DNA of 20,087 nucleotides from Campylobacteraceae bacterium UBA1877 (GCA_002352945.1 DDHL01000034.1:37618-57704), one strand, 5' to 3'. Shown: positions 7,807 to 16,750, counted from the first letter of the stretch. Made by a program: numbers and translations. Notes: generated by a model from the letters alone, not told the origin.

Positions 7807-9981
7807 GTGCAAGACACAAGCTCTCAAGACTTATCACTCAAAACCATACCTAAAATAACTCATATTTTAGATAAGTATTTGCTTTTAACTATTACTGATT
7901 TGGAGGGCACAATCCAGTATGCAAGTCAGGGGATTTGCTCTTTATTTGGTTATAGCATTAATGATTTAGTAGGTAAAAATCATAAAATTTTTAAGCACAA
8001 CTCTTCACAAAAACATCAAATTCAAAATTTATGGGAAACTATTGAAAATAATATCTCATGGAAAGGAGAGCTTGAGAATAAAACAAAAGACAATAGGAGC
8101 ATTTGGGTAGATATTGTTATTGAACCCCTTTTTAATACGGAGGGTAAAAAATTTGGTTACTTATCCATTAGACATAATGTAACTGATAAAAAACGCAATG
8201 AGAGTTTATCTAAAACCGATCCACTTACTAAATTGTACAATCGAAGATATTTTGATCTTATTTTAGAACAAAAGCTTGAAAAGGCAAGATTTTTAAATGC
8301 AACCATTGCTCTTGCAGTCTTAGATGTAGACCACTTTAAACAGTTTAATGATTATTATGGCCACCCAAAAGGAGATAGCGTTCTTCAAACTATATCAAAA
8401 ACAATCCAAAGTGTTGCAAAAAATTACCAAGCATATGCTTTTAGACTAGGTGGCGAAGAGTTTGGCATACTGCTTTTACATGCAGATATGCAGTTGCTTA
8501 AAAAAATGCTAGATGAGATCCATTGCGAGATAAAAAATTTAGAAATTGAGCACAAAAAGAGCACAGTTGGGCCATATCTTACAGTATCAATTGGAGCACT
8601 GCTAACAGATATGCACCATAAAGAATCCATTGAGCATTGCAGTAAAAAGCTCTACTCTAAGGCTGATGCCCTGCTTTATAAATCAAAAAGAGAGGGTAGA
8701 AATAAAAGCTCTGTTGAACAGATTAGAGTTTCAAAAGCAACTCAAAACTGCAAGATTGATGAGATAACAAAGCTTCCTTCAAGAGATACGCTTGATGAGG
8801 TATTAAAAGATACCAAAAACAAAAAGATGCTCATAATTATCCACATCAACCACTATGAATATGTCCTAAACCAATATGGCCAAGAAGGTTTAAACACAAT
8901 CTTAATTAATAAATCAAAAATCTATAAAAACATATTTGAGCCAAAACAAAGAGCCTATCTCTTTCGGCTTAATATAAATGAATTTGCTATCTTAGTTGAG
9001 GATGAGAAGCTCTTTGAATCGTATATCTTAAAAACAAAACACTACATTTTAAACCAAACCTTTTCTCATGTTAATAACCAAAGTGAAGAGAAGATTGTTG
9101 TTTCACAAATTGCCGGAGTGGCAATTGGCAATGACAAACTTCTTTCAAAGGCAGATTTAGCTCTAAAAGAAGCTAATTCACACAATTTAAACTTTTGCAT
9201 TTACAATAAGAGTATGGAAAATGATTACAAAAATGCAAAAATCTATCTTAAAGAGATTTCGCTTTATAGAAGCGCATTGGAGAATGATCGCATCATTCCA
9301 TACTTCCAGCCAATCGTATGTGCAAATTCTGGCAAAATTTTTAAGTATGAGGCGCTTGCTAGAGTCTTAACAGAGGATAATACAATCTTACTGCCCCATA
9401 AATTTCTAAAAATTGCACAAGAAGATAGAACTTTTAATTACTTCACAAAGCAGTTATTGCAAAAAATTTTTAGAGTTTATGAAAACAATAACCAAATTGG
9501 CATCACTATAAATCTCTCTTACTCATCCATTGCATCCAAAGAGATACTCTTTTATTTACAAAATCGTCTTGAACGATATGGTGGAGAAAATTTAGTTTTT
9601 GAAATTTTAGAAACTAAGGAGTATCTAGACGATAACCATCTTTACGATTTTATTAAATTAATTCGACATTATGGTGCATCCATTGCTATTGATGATTTTG
9701 GAGTCGGCTACTCAAACATTTCTCATATTGCAAAATTTTCACCCGATTTTGTAAAAATTGATGGTTCTTTAATGCAATCGATCAATACCGATAAAAAAAT
9801 TGAAAATCTTCTCAACTCCCTTTTGTTGTATTCAAACAAAGCCGGCAAAAAGCTCATTGCAGAGCATGTAAGCTCACAGCAGATTGCTCAAAAAGCTACA
9901 CAAATGGGAATTGATTATCTTCAAGGATTCTATCTTGGTAAGCCAAGATTAGCACAAGATTACGGTTTAAAAGGGTTTTAG
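7807..9981 (+). CDS. PAS-GGDEF-(degenerate GGDEF)-EAL c-di-GMP protein
   Basis: Numbering is from the ATG at 7795 (728 aa). A PAS/PAC domain spans about 20-130. GGDEF1 (about 136-305) has an intact GGEEF at 219-223 and no RxxD inhibitory site (NYQA at that place), so it should make c-di-GMP without I-site feedback. A second GGDEF-like domain (about 320-475) has NINEF (393-397) in the signature position and cannot be catalytic. The EAL domain (490-725) keeps EAL (519-521), Asn573, Glu603/Glu606, DDFG (633-636), Lys654, Glu690 and Gln710, so hydrolysis also looks possible. No membrane segment is seen; it is cytosolic. The GTG at 7807 has TGAGG 6 nt upstream. The ATG at 7795 lacks a ribosome site and would leave an 8-nt leader, so I prefer 7807. 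Confidence 0.88.
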   Translation: MQDTSSQDLSLKTIPKITHILDKYLLLTITDLEGTIQYASQGICSLFGYSINDLVGKNHKIFKHNSSQKHQIQNLWETIENNISWKGELENKTKDNRSIWVDIVIEPLFNTEGKKFGYLSIRHNVTDKKRNESLSKTDPLTKLYNRRYFDLILEQKLEKARFLNATIALAVLDVDHFKQFNDYYGHPKGDSVLQTISKTIQSVAKNYQAYAFRLGGEEFGILLLHADMQLLKKMLDEIHCEIKNLEIEHKKSTVGPYLTVSIGALLTDMHHKESIEHCSKKLYSKADALLYKSKREGRNKSSVEQIRVSKATQNCKIDEITKLPSRDTLDEVLKDTKNKKMLIIIHINHYEYVLNQYGQEGLNTILINKSKIYKNIFEPKQRAYLFRLNINEFAILVEDEKLFESYILKTKHYILNQTFSHVNNQSEEKIVVSQIAGVAIGNDKLLSKADLALKEANSHNLNFCIYNKSMENDYKNAKIYLKEISLYRSALENDRIIPYFQPIVCANSGKIFKYEALARVLTEDNTILLPHKFLKIAQEDRTFNYFTKQLLQKIFRVYENNNQIGITINLSYSSIASKEILFYLQNRLERYGGENLVFEILETKEYLDDNHLYDFIKLIRHYGASIAIDDFGVGYSNISHIAKFSPDFVKIDGSLMQSINTDKKIENLLNSLLLYSNKAGKKLIAEHVSSQQIAQKATQMGIDYLQGFYLGKPRLAQDYGLKGF

Positions 9982-10007
9982 TTCCCTTTACATGTAAAGG
10001 GAACTAA
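9978..10007. terminator. 30-bp perfect palindrome, bidirectional terminator between convergent genes
   Basis: Left half TTAGTTCCCTTTACA followed by its exact reverse complement. It includes the stop codon of the GGDEF/EAL gene (TAG, 9979-9981) and ends 8 bp before the end of the molybdopterin subunit gene. It can fold with a CATG loop and a 13-bp stem on either strand. There is no clear U-tract, only short runs (TTTTA on one flank), so termination efficiency is uncertain. The centre is the recurrent TTTACATGTAAA. Confidence 0.65.
9987..9998. repeat. TTTACATGTAAA palindrome, copy at the centre of a convergent terminator
   Basis: Exact copy forming the core of the 30-bp palindrome 9978-10007 between two converging genes. 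Confidence 0.85.
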
Positions 10008-10014
10008 TGGAAGG

Positions 10015-13000
10015 CTAAATGGCCTCAATTCGCACAGGAAGTGCTTGTCTAGCATTTGAGCCTATTACAAAATCGCCCAAGTTTGCCAACTCTCTAGAGG
10101 TATCCATTAAGCCTAAATTGTTAATATTTACTCCGCTTTTTCGCAGTGGACTTGCTTGAACTTTTTGTCCATTTACCCACACTTCTAAAGCTCTCTCTCC
10201 TTCTCTGCCACCGCCATGTTCAATTGCCAACGCTCCTGGATAAACCCCTTGTCGGAATCGAAGCCTTCCTTCTACACTTCCTCCTGGCGATATTAGTCGG
10301 ACTTTTTGTCCATGACTGAAACCTTTTTCTTTTGCGCTTTTAGGATTAATATCAATATATGTTGTTGGGCGAATCTGCCTTATCATTTCGCTGGAAGCAG
10401 TAGCTTGCGAAAGAACATTTGATTTATAACTAAATGCCTCAAAAGGATAACTGCTTTTTGGATAAAGCTCTTCAAGCAAAGCACCTTTTGATTCGCGAGC
10501 TTTTACAAAAGTTGGAACTCCACTGAAGCGCTCGCCGGTTAATGAGTGCCTTGTTTTAGCTAGTGGCTCAAAATAGATCTGTATTGGCTTTTTATATGGG
10601 TGGGCAAGCTTACCATCTTTATAACCTTTTTCTTTAGCCTCAAACCTTCCGCCTCTTGCCATAACGTAAGCTGTTTTTCTCCAATTATCTCCACAAATCT
10701 CTTTTAAGATTGGAACATATGATTCAAGACCAGCTAACTTAATCTCCTCATCATCACAATCTGGCACCCCTCCAGCATCTAGGGCAATATTTTCAAATGC
10801 TCGAATGTAAAAGTCTTGCGGCCTGTCAAAAGAGTACATCTTTCCATCATTGCCCTTAATAGCATTTTTACCAAAACCTGGAAGCTTTAACGCTTTTCCA
10901 AGCTCAATAATAAAGCTATCCATACTTATTGGCTCTCCATTGGCAAACTTAGCTTGAGGAGCTTCAACAGTTGGGTATCGCAAAGTGTTTGTTTTAGTTT
11001 GATAACCTGCCCATGGAGCAACAACTCCCCATGTTTCATACATTACTGAATCTGGAATTATATAATCAGCATAGCGGCTTGTTTCATTTATAAATGGATC
11101 CACACTAATAAAAAGAGGAACTGCCTTTTTTGGATCTTTTAAAAGCTCAATCAGATGCTTTGAGCCGCTTTGTCCATAAACAAAGTTAGCATTTAGTCCA
11201 ATAAGTGCGCTCATCTTATAAGGATACTTTTTTGCACTATTAAAAATATACTCTGATTCAAGAGCATTTGTAATTGGATACCACATATCCCATGCTGGAT
11301 ATGGATTTTTACCTTCTGCTACTTTTTTTGCGTATTCAGTCGTTTTTTCATAAGCAATTCGTGTTCTATCGATTCTATAACCCTTTGTTTTTACCTTGCC
11401 AGGATATGCTAAAAGGTTATATTTTGCTCCGTTAAAATCTTTATACCTTCCGCCACCAGCGCTCATTCCGCCTTGGTAGTTTAAATTTCCAACCATCGCT
11501 CCTAACATCATGATGGCATAGGTTGTATAAAATCCAGTAGTATGCATTGTTCCGCCATGGCAGTCAACGGCTGATTTTCGTCCATGGGATGTAAACTCGT
11601 AAGCTACTTCTTTAATCTTCTCTTTTAAAACACCGCTTTCATTAGCATACTCTTCTAGAGTATATTTCATAGCCGACTCTTTTAAAAGTGTCATAGCACT
11701 TTTTACTTGATAGGCTTTGCCATCGAGTTCAACTGTGCGGTCCACAAAAAGCTCAGCCTCTTTTGAGTTGCTTGCTAGAACCAATTCACCGCTTTTAGAA
11801 TCTAGTACTAAAGGCTTTTTATCAAGAGTTAAAATTTCACCCTCTTTTTCACCAGATTGGATTACAAGATGGGTTGCATTGGTCCATGAAGCTTCACCAG
11901 CTGCCTTACGCGCCTCCTCTGATGGGATGCGAAGATAGGATTCATTAAAGAGGTTATCTTCGATAATAACTCGTAAAATCCCCATAACAAAAGCCAAGTC
12001 ACCGCCTGGTTTAATTGGAATCCATTCACTTCTATCTCCAACTGCTTGAGAATCAGCATTTGTTAGCATAGGAGCCACAGTGACACATTTTAGATTTTTA
12101 TGAGTTCTTGCCTTTGCTAAAAGCTTTGCTTGGCGTTTAAATGGGTTACCAGCTTGGGCTGGGGCTGTACCAATTGTAAGTAGGTATTCACAATGCTCAA
12201 AATCTGGCTTTAAGTGTGGATACTTTTTAATATCGCCTAAATACACCGCCTCGCCAGCGCGCATTGAAAGACCACAAATAGATGTGTGACCTGAATAGTT
12301 TTGAGTACCAAAGGCTTTCACAAAACGGTGGATTATATACTGCTTTCGTCCATCATCACCGGTTCCAAGAACGCATAAACCATTGGCTTTTGGTCCGCAT
12401 TTTGTATCATTTGGATCAATTGGAGTTTTTAAATCGCGAATTGAAGCCAACCCTTCTACATGCCCTTCTCCAAAAAGATCTCCACCATTTACTATCTCTT
12501 TTAAAAGCTGCTCTGGAGAAATTGTCTGCCACTTATCTTCACCCCGCTTTCCAACCCGCTTTAATGGAGCAAGAACGCGACCTTTATCATAAAGCCTATC
12601 AAAGGTAACATTTCCTCTTGCACAAGCAGTTGAGCGGTATTTGTAAGCTTCTGGTGAATCTTTGCCCAAAAGTTTAAAGCTCTCTTTTAAAGGTGTATTA
12701 TATGGTATCCAAGGATCGGTTGAGAGAGGATTGTATGGATTCCCGCTAGCTTTTACAACACTCTGTGAAGCATTATCAATTTTTACCCTCATACCACAAT
12801 GGCTTGTGCAACCATTACATACACCCATTCGCAATGAAAAATCACTATTTTTATCAAACGATGTGGCTAGTACACCCTCGGTTGATTGGGCATTTGAATA
12901 GATTGGGTCTTTTGGAGCCTTTCCGTTTCTGCTCATTGTAACTGCAGTGCCAAGCATCTTATTGTAACCAGCAACTGAAGCGGTAGCTGCAGCTAATGAT

Positions 13001-13035
13001 GTTCCTATGAGAAAATTTCGTCTACTAGCTTGCAT
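10015..13035 (-). CDS. ttrA: Tetrathionate-reductase-type molybdopterin catalytic subunit (TtrA-like)
   Basis: A 1006-aa DMSO-reductase-superfamily enzyme with a twin-arginine signal (SRRNFLIGTSL), so it is exported folded to the periplasm. A [4Fe-4S] site is formed by Cys73, Cys76, Cys80 and, after a long gap, Cys138 (STACARGN). Between them GNPYNPLSTDPWIPYNTPL is typical of the TtrA branch. Cys254 in HTSICGLSMRAGEA is the expected molybdenum ligand. The length (about 1000 aa) fits TtrA rather than PsrA/PhsA (about 760-800) or ArrA (about 850). It would reduce tetrathionate or a related sulfur oxyanion using two bis-PGD-bound electrons. It is the last gene of the B-C-A set; its ATG overlaps the C gene by 11 bp with AAGGAG upstream. 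Selenate- or polythionate-type substrates cannot be excluded from sequence. Confidence 0.75.
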   Translation of the reverse strand: MQASRRNFLIGTSLAAATASVAGYNKMLGTAVTMSRNGKAPKDPIYSNAQSTEGVLATSFDKNSDFSLRMGVCNGCTSHCGMRVKIDNASQSVVKASGNPYNPLSTDPWIPYNTPLKESFKLLGKDSPEAYKYRSTACARGNVTFDRLYDKGRVLAPLKRVGKRGEDKWQTISPEQLLKEIVNGGDLFGEGHVEGLASIRDLKTPIDPNDTKCGPKANGLCVLGTGDDGRKQYIIHRFVKAFGTQNYSGHTSICGLSMRAGEAVYLGDIKKYPHLKPDFEHCEYLLTIGTAPAQAGNPFKRQAKLLAKARTHKNLKCVTVAPMLTNADSQAVGDRSEWIPIKPGGDLAFVMGILRVIIEDNLFNESYLRIPSEEARKAAGEASWTNATHLVIQSGEKEGEILTLDKKPLVLDSKSGELVLASNSKEAELFVDRTVELDGKAYQVKSAMTLLKESAMKYTLEEYANESGVLKEKIKEVAYEFTSHGRKSAVDCHGGTMHTTGFYTTYAIMMLGAMVGNLNYQGGMSAGGGRYKDFNGAKYNLLAYPGKVKTKGYRIDRTRIAYEKTTEYAKKVAEGKNPYPAWDMWYPITNALESEYIFNSAKKYPYKMSALIGLNANFVYGQSGSKHLIELLKDPKKAVPLFISVDPFINETSRYADYIIPDSVMYETWGVVAPWAGYQTKTNTLRYPTVEAPQAKFANGEPISMDSFIIELGKALKLPGFGKNAIKGNDGKMYSFDRPQDFYIRAFENIALDAGGVPDCDDEEIKLAGLESYVPILKEICGDNWRKTAYVMARGGRFEAKEKGYKDGKLAHPYKKPIQIYFEPLAKTRHSLTGERFSGVPTFVKARESKGALLEELYPKSSYPFEAFSYKSNVLSQATASSEMIRQIRPTTYIDINPKSAKEKGFSHGQKVRLISPGGSVEGRLRFRQGVYPGALAIEHGGGREGERALEVWVNGQKVQASPLRKSGVNINNLGLMDTSRELANLGDFVIGSNARQALPVRIEAI

Positions 13036-14197
13036 GTTTTACTCCTTGATAATTAGCTTCCATCTCTTCATCCCATGGGAAAAGAGCCATTACAATCGCC
13101 AAAAGGGCAATAAATGCTGCCCAGTTTGATGCCACAGAGATGATGCTGTTTTGTCCAAATAGTTCTGGAATATAATGTGTAAATCCAGGCATCGATCGAG
13201 GGATTTGCTGACCCCCAATAACTGTATTCCATCGAAATAGCCAAACACCAACTGCACTAATAACTCCCATCAAAAAGACAATCCAAAAAGAGTGGCGCAT
13301 TTTGCTAAAACCAACTACCATTGGAACGATAAGACATAAACCATACTCTATATACACAACTGTTTCAAAATGAAGTGAGAAAAACTGCGCAAGCAACTCC
13401 TTGCCGGCCATTCCAAAAGGCATTGCAAAGCTAAGCCAAAGAGCTCTTACAACAAGGTCAATGACAATAAACCAAGCTAAAAGTTTTGCAAGAGAAGCCA
13501 TCATTTGCATATCAACTTTTTTTGAAATTGAAAAGAATTTTTGAAAAATAGGCAAAAGCACAATTAAAAGCCCGGTTCCAGAAACCATAGCAGAGGCTAA
13601 AAATAGAATCGGCATCAATGGTGTATGCCACAATGTATTTGCATGGACTGCACCTAAAATATAGCCAGTGTATCCATGAACGCTAAGGGCTAGTGGAATT
13701 CCAATTGATCCAAGAATAAAACCCCATTTATGATCAATCTCATCATTTTTAGCATCAAGTTCTGTGCGCCCAAAAGCCAAGCAAGTATAGATTTTTTTCT
13801 TAATTGGCCCGCTTGTTGGAATGCGCTTTACAAAATAGGCTCTATAAAGCACTAAAGCTTCGATTAAAATTAAGATTGGATAGGCAATAAGCAAGAGCAC
13901 GCCCCATTTCATTGGAGATGTTCCAAAATTCTCCCAGCCATACAAAAAGAAATTTATCAAACGTCCAGGCTGTTTTAAATCATCAATCAAGTTTAGTGGC
14001 GCAACTGCCAATAAAACAAAGGCCAATAGAAGTGAAAATCCCGCAATTGGCTTAAACTGTTTAAATCCAAAAACATGGGCAAAGCTTGAGATAATAAATG
14101 CTGCTGCTGAACTTCCAGTAAACCAAAAGTAGTTTGGCACATCAATTCCCCACGCTCTCATTGGAGAAATTGCCGCAATTGTACTCATCCACTCCAT
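13025..14197 (-). CDS. ttrC: NrfD/PsrC-type quinone-interacting membrane subunit (TtrC-like)
   Basis: A 390-aa polytopic protein with about nine hydrophobic segments, beginning PNYFWFTGSSAAAFIISS, the usual first helix of the NrfD family. LSVHGYTGYILG and FLASAMVSGTGLL are further typical segments. It anchors the complex in the inner membrane and exchanges electrons with menaquinol, passing them to the Fe-S subunit; no haem ligands are expected. The ATG at 14197 overlaps the B-subunit stop (TGATG), and GGAGG lies 7 nt before it, inside the B gene; a start ten codons earlier has no such site. The stop lies 11 bp inside the A gene. The three subunits are therefore translated as a coupled unit. 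Confidence 0.82.
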   Translation of the reverse strand: MEWMSTIAAISPMRAWGIDVPNYFWFTGSSAAAFIISSFAHVFGFKQFKPIAGFSLLLAFVLLAVAPLNLIDDLKQPGRLINFFLYGWENFGTSPMKWGVLLLIAYPILILIEALVLYRAYFVKRIPTSGPIKKKIYTCLAFGRTELDAKNDEIDHKWGFILGSIGIPLALSVHGYTGYILGAVHANTLWHTPLMPILFLASAMVSGTGLLIVLLPIFQKFFSISKKVDMQMMASLAKLLAWFIVIDLVVRALWLSFAMPFGMAGKELLAQFFSLHFETVVYIEYGLCLIVPMVVGFSKMRHSFWIVFLMGVISAVGVWLFRWNTVIGGQQIPRSMPGFTHYIPELFGQNSIISVASNWAAFIALLAIVMALFPWDEEMEANYQGVKHAS

Positions 14198-14988
14198 CAC
14201 ACTACCTCCTTGGGCAATTTTGCCCACTCTTTATCCAATTCATTTAACTCTTTACGAACCACATCATCTAATAAAGGTGTTGCTTCATGAACTGCTTCTA
14301 AGCGATTATCTAAACCTATATAAAAAACTTGAGGTCTATTGCCTTGATATGGTTTTAAAACAGTAGTTGGGAAATTTGCAAGCAGTTTTGAAACTTCAGA
14401 TTGTGGATCATTTATATCACCAAAAACCCTAGCTCCCCCAACACAGGTTTCTACACATGCAGGCAAGAGCCCGTCTGCAAGTCTGTGGGCACAAAAGGTG
14501 CACTTATCAGCAACCTTTGTCTCTTTGTTGAAAAATCGCTTATCATAAGGGCATGCACTCAAGCAGTATCCGCATCCCCAGCAGATATCGCCATCAACCA
14601 CGACTATCCCATCTTCACGCTTAAATGTAGCTCCGGTTGGACACACACTTACACATGAGGGTTTTTCGCAATGGTTGCAAAGCTGAGGAACATAGCCTTT
14701 GCGAACATTTGGGAAAGTTCCAAGCTCAAACTCGTTTACAAAAGTTCGATATTGGTCTTTTGGAACACTGTTTTCGACTTTGCAGGCTGCACTGCAAGCT
14801 TGACATCCAACGCATTGGCGCAGGTCAATGACCATTACATAATGGGCATTTTTATCGCCAATATATTTTGGATCTTTAGCATCTCGTCCTGGATTTTTTA
14901 GTGAAATTGCATGAGCGCTTGTTAAACCAAGAACGCTTGCAACGCCACCTTGCTTTAAAAACCAGCGACGTGAACGATCTGTTGCCAT
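14197..14988 (-). CDS. ttrB: Four-cluster [4Fe-4S] electron-transfer subunit (TtrB/PsrB-like)
   Basis: A 263-aa ferredoxin-type subunit with a twin-arginine signal (SRRWFLKQGG). Sixteen cysteines fall into four groups: 59/62/65/69 (CVGCQACSAAC), 104/107/112/116, 136/139/142/146 (CWGCGYCLSAC) and 163/166/178/182. This is the pattern of DmsB/PsrB/TtrB subunits binding four [4Fe-4S] clusters. It relays electrons from the NrfD-type subunit to the molybdenum subunit in the periplasm. The ATG at 14988 has a near-perfect AAAGGAGGA ribosome site, which may be partly masked by an upstream complement (see 14996-15037). It is separated from the upstream kinase gene by 52 bp and is the first gene of the B-C-A trio. 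Confidence 0.85.
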   Translation of the reverse strand: MATDRSRRWFLKQGGVASVLGLTSAHAISLKNPGRDAKDPKYIGDKNAHYVMVIDLRQCVGCQACSAACKVENSVPKDQYRTFVNEFELGTFPNVRKGYVPQLCNHCEKPSCVSVCPTGATFKREDGIVVVDGDICWGCGYCLSACPYDKRFFNKETKVADKCTFCAHRLADGLLPACVETCVGGARVFGDINDPQSEVSKLLANFPTTVLKPYQGNRPQVFYIGLDNRLEAVHEATPLLDDVVRKELNELDKEWAKLPKEVV

Positions 14989-14995
14989 CGGAATC

Positions 14996-15037
14996 CTCCT
15001 TTAAGAGTTTTCCGAAAGTTTATCAAGCAAAAAGGAG
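14996..15037 (-). promoter_or_regulatory. Inverted repeat able to cover the ttrB ribosome site
   Basis: On the minus strand CTCCTTT (15037-15031) is an exact complement of AAAGGAG (15002-14996), the strong ribosome site of the B-subunit gene, with 28 nt between. A hairpin would hide the site. It is only 7 bp and could be chance. No TATAAT is seen in this 52-bp gap, so the trio is probably read from the upstream promoter. Confidence 0.25.
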
Positions 15038-15040
15038 AAA

Positions 15041-16750
15041 CTAGGGAGTAGGTAGCAAGATTGTAAAACAAGCACCTTTTTGGTCATTTTTTACAAGCAA
15101 TTGCCCAAAAGAGTGTTTTTCAATGATGATTTTACTCATATAAAGTCCAATTCCTGTACCGCTACTTGCATGTTTAGTACTCACATATGGTTCAAAAATT
15201 TTCTCAATTGGCTCAACCTTAACTCCGCCACCATTGTCGCAAATTGTAATAATAATTTTATCACTCTCTTGTGTAACATCAATTTCAATTTTGGGATTTA
15301 AAACCTTTCTTTCAAGCAAAACATCCTTTGCATTTGCCAATAGATTTAAAAAAACTTGGGCTATCTCATTTGCATATCCATAGGTGAAAATTTCATCTTT
15401 ACATGTAAACTCGCAATCGATATTGTTATTTTTTAAAGCCGAATCCATAATCGAAATAGCATTTTTTACAGATTGGCAAACGTCAAAAGAGGCCTTTTGT
15501 TTATCTGAAGCAAAAAAGTTCCTAAAATCATCAATCGTATTGGACATAAAAGCAATCAGCCCTTCTGATTCGCGAATCTTTTCATGAAGGGTTTTGCTAG
15601 TAAGCTTACCCCTTTCATAAAGAAGCTCAATCCCAATAAGCAGTGTTCCAAGCTGGGTTAAAGGCTGGCGCCATTGGTGTGCAATATTGCCAATCATTTC
15701 ACCCATGCTAGCAAGCTTGCTTTGGTGAATAAGCATTTGCTCTTTTTCGCGGGCAACTGCCTCGTTTGCCATCCGCTTTTGAATCTCGCTTACAACCCGT
15801 TTTTCAAGTGTTGCATTAAGCTCTTCAATACGCCTAATTAAAACCTCAAAGCCTACATGTAAAGCAACAAAAACAACAACACCAAGAATCATGACGATAA
15901 TAACACTCTCAAAGATTGCATCATTTAAACGCTGTTTTGAAGCAGTGATGTCTTGAAAAAAAAGAACCTTAAAGCTTTTGTTATTTACCGTATCTTGTTT
16001 TATTTGATGCGTTGCATAGAGGAAATTATTATAATTAAAAAGAGATTTTAATGATTTTTGCTCATCCAAAGATGCTTTAAAAAGATTTTCAATAGAGCTT
16101 CCTTCTAGACTAATTGGCCTGTTTTTATCTACAACCATCATCGCCTCAAGCCCTGTAAGCTGGGAAATTTCGGCAAGAAAAAATTTTGGATCAATCTCAA
16201 AAACCAAATAGCCACCTTTTTTCCATGGAACGATAACCCGGTACCACAATTTTGTATCCATCCAAAAACCATGCTTTTTTTCACTCAAAGCTATTTTTGC
16301 TGGAGCATGGCTTCCTAAGTAAGCAAGCCTCTTGCCTTCTGGCGTATAAAATGCCATCGATGAAAGATAAGGATTTTCTCTTTTTAAAACATTCCATCGA
16401 AATAAAGAGAGCTCAACTAAACGCTCTTTATTTTGATTCACTAATGCTTTTGCAATACCAAATGAGTTTAAATTTGCAAATCCACGATTTCGATAAAAAT
16501 CCTCAGTGCGTTTTAAAGTCTCAGTATAAACCGAATGGATCCGATCTACATAAAATTTTTGAGCCTCTTGGGTGAAATTTTTAGTATCCAAATAGCGCAG
16601 ATAGACAAAAACAAAAGAGAGTAGGAAAAAAAGAGCTAAAACTAAAATAATAGTCTTGGTTTTAGTTGAGAGCTTCTCGTGCAGGATTTCTAATTTTTCA
16701 ATCAATACTATATCCGATTCCGTAATGGTTTTTAATAACTTCTTTGCCAA
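15041..16750 (-). CDS. Sensor histidine kinase of the reductase operon
   Basis: About 569 aa from a TTG at 16750, or 554 aa from a TTG at 16705; neither has a strong ribosome site. The longer form overlaps the regulator gene by 53 bp, so the shorter is plausible. The first membrane helix is about 33-53, an extracytoplasmic Cache-like sensor about 54-275, and the second helix about 281-305. A coiled coil (306-345) leads to the H-box GNIAHQWRQPLTQLG (His358), N-box LLANAKD (Asn473), CDNGGG (504-509) and GTGIGL (531-536). All catalytic elements are intact. It differs from enterobacterial TtrS, whose sensor is a periplasmic-binding-protein-like domain. Position suggests it senses a sulfur oxyanion or redox signal for the adjacent reductase. 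It holds one exact TTTACATGTAAA (15398-15409) and one core (15854-15861). Confidence 0.86.
   Translation of the reverse strand: MAKKLLKTITESDIVLIEKLEILHEKLSTKTKTIILVLALFFLLSFVFVYLRYLDTKNFTQEAQKFYVDRIHSVYTETLKRTEDFYRNRGFANLNSFGIAKALVNQNKERLVELSLFRWNVLKRENPYLSSMAFYTPEGKRLAYLGSHAPAKIALSEKKHGFWMDTKLWYRVIVPWKKGGYLVFEIDPKFFLAEISQLTGLEAMMVVDKNRPISLEGSSIENLFKASLDEQKSLKSLFNYNNFLYATHQIKQDTVNNKSFKVLFFQDITASKQRLNDAIFESVIIVMILGVVVFVALHVGFEVLIRRIEELNATLEKRVVSEIQKRMANEAVAREKEQMLIHQSKLASMGEMIGNIAHQWRQPLTQLGTLLIGIELLYERGKLTSKTLHEKIRESEGLIAFMSNTIDDFRNFFASDKQKASFDVCQSVKNAISIMDSALKNNNIDCEFTCKDEIFTYGYANEIAQVFLNLLANAKDVLLERKVLNPKIEIDVTQESDKIIITICDNGGGVKVEPIEKIFEPYVSTKHASSGTGIGLYMSKIIIEKHSFGQLLVKNDQKGACFTILLPTP
15398..15409. 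repeat. TTTACATGTAAA palindrome, copy inside the second kinase gene
   Basis: Exact copy in coding sequence, read as FTCK (CEFTCKDE, kinase residues 447-454), the same reading as the helicase copy. Confidence 0.8.

Noticed and set aside
12282..12608. 108-aa open frame on the plus strand opposite the molybdopterin subunit gene
   Set aside because: Antisense to a strongly supported gene, no ribosome site and no protein-family features; a shadow frame.
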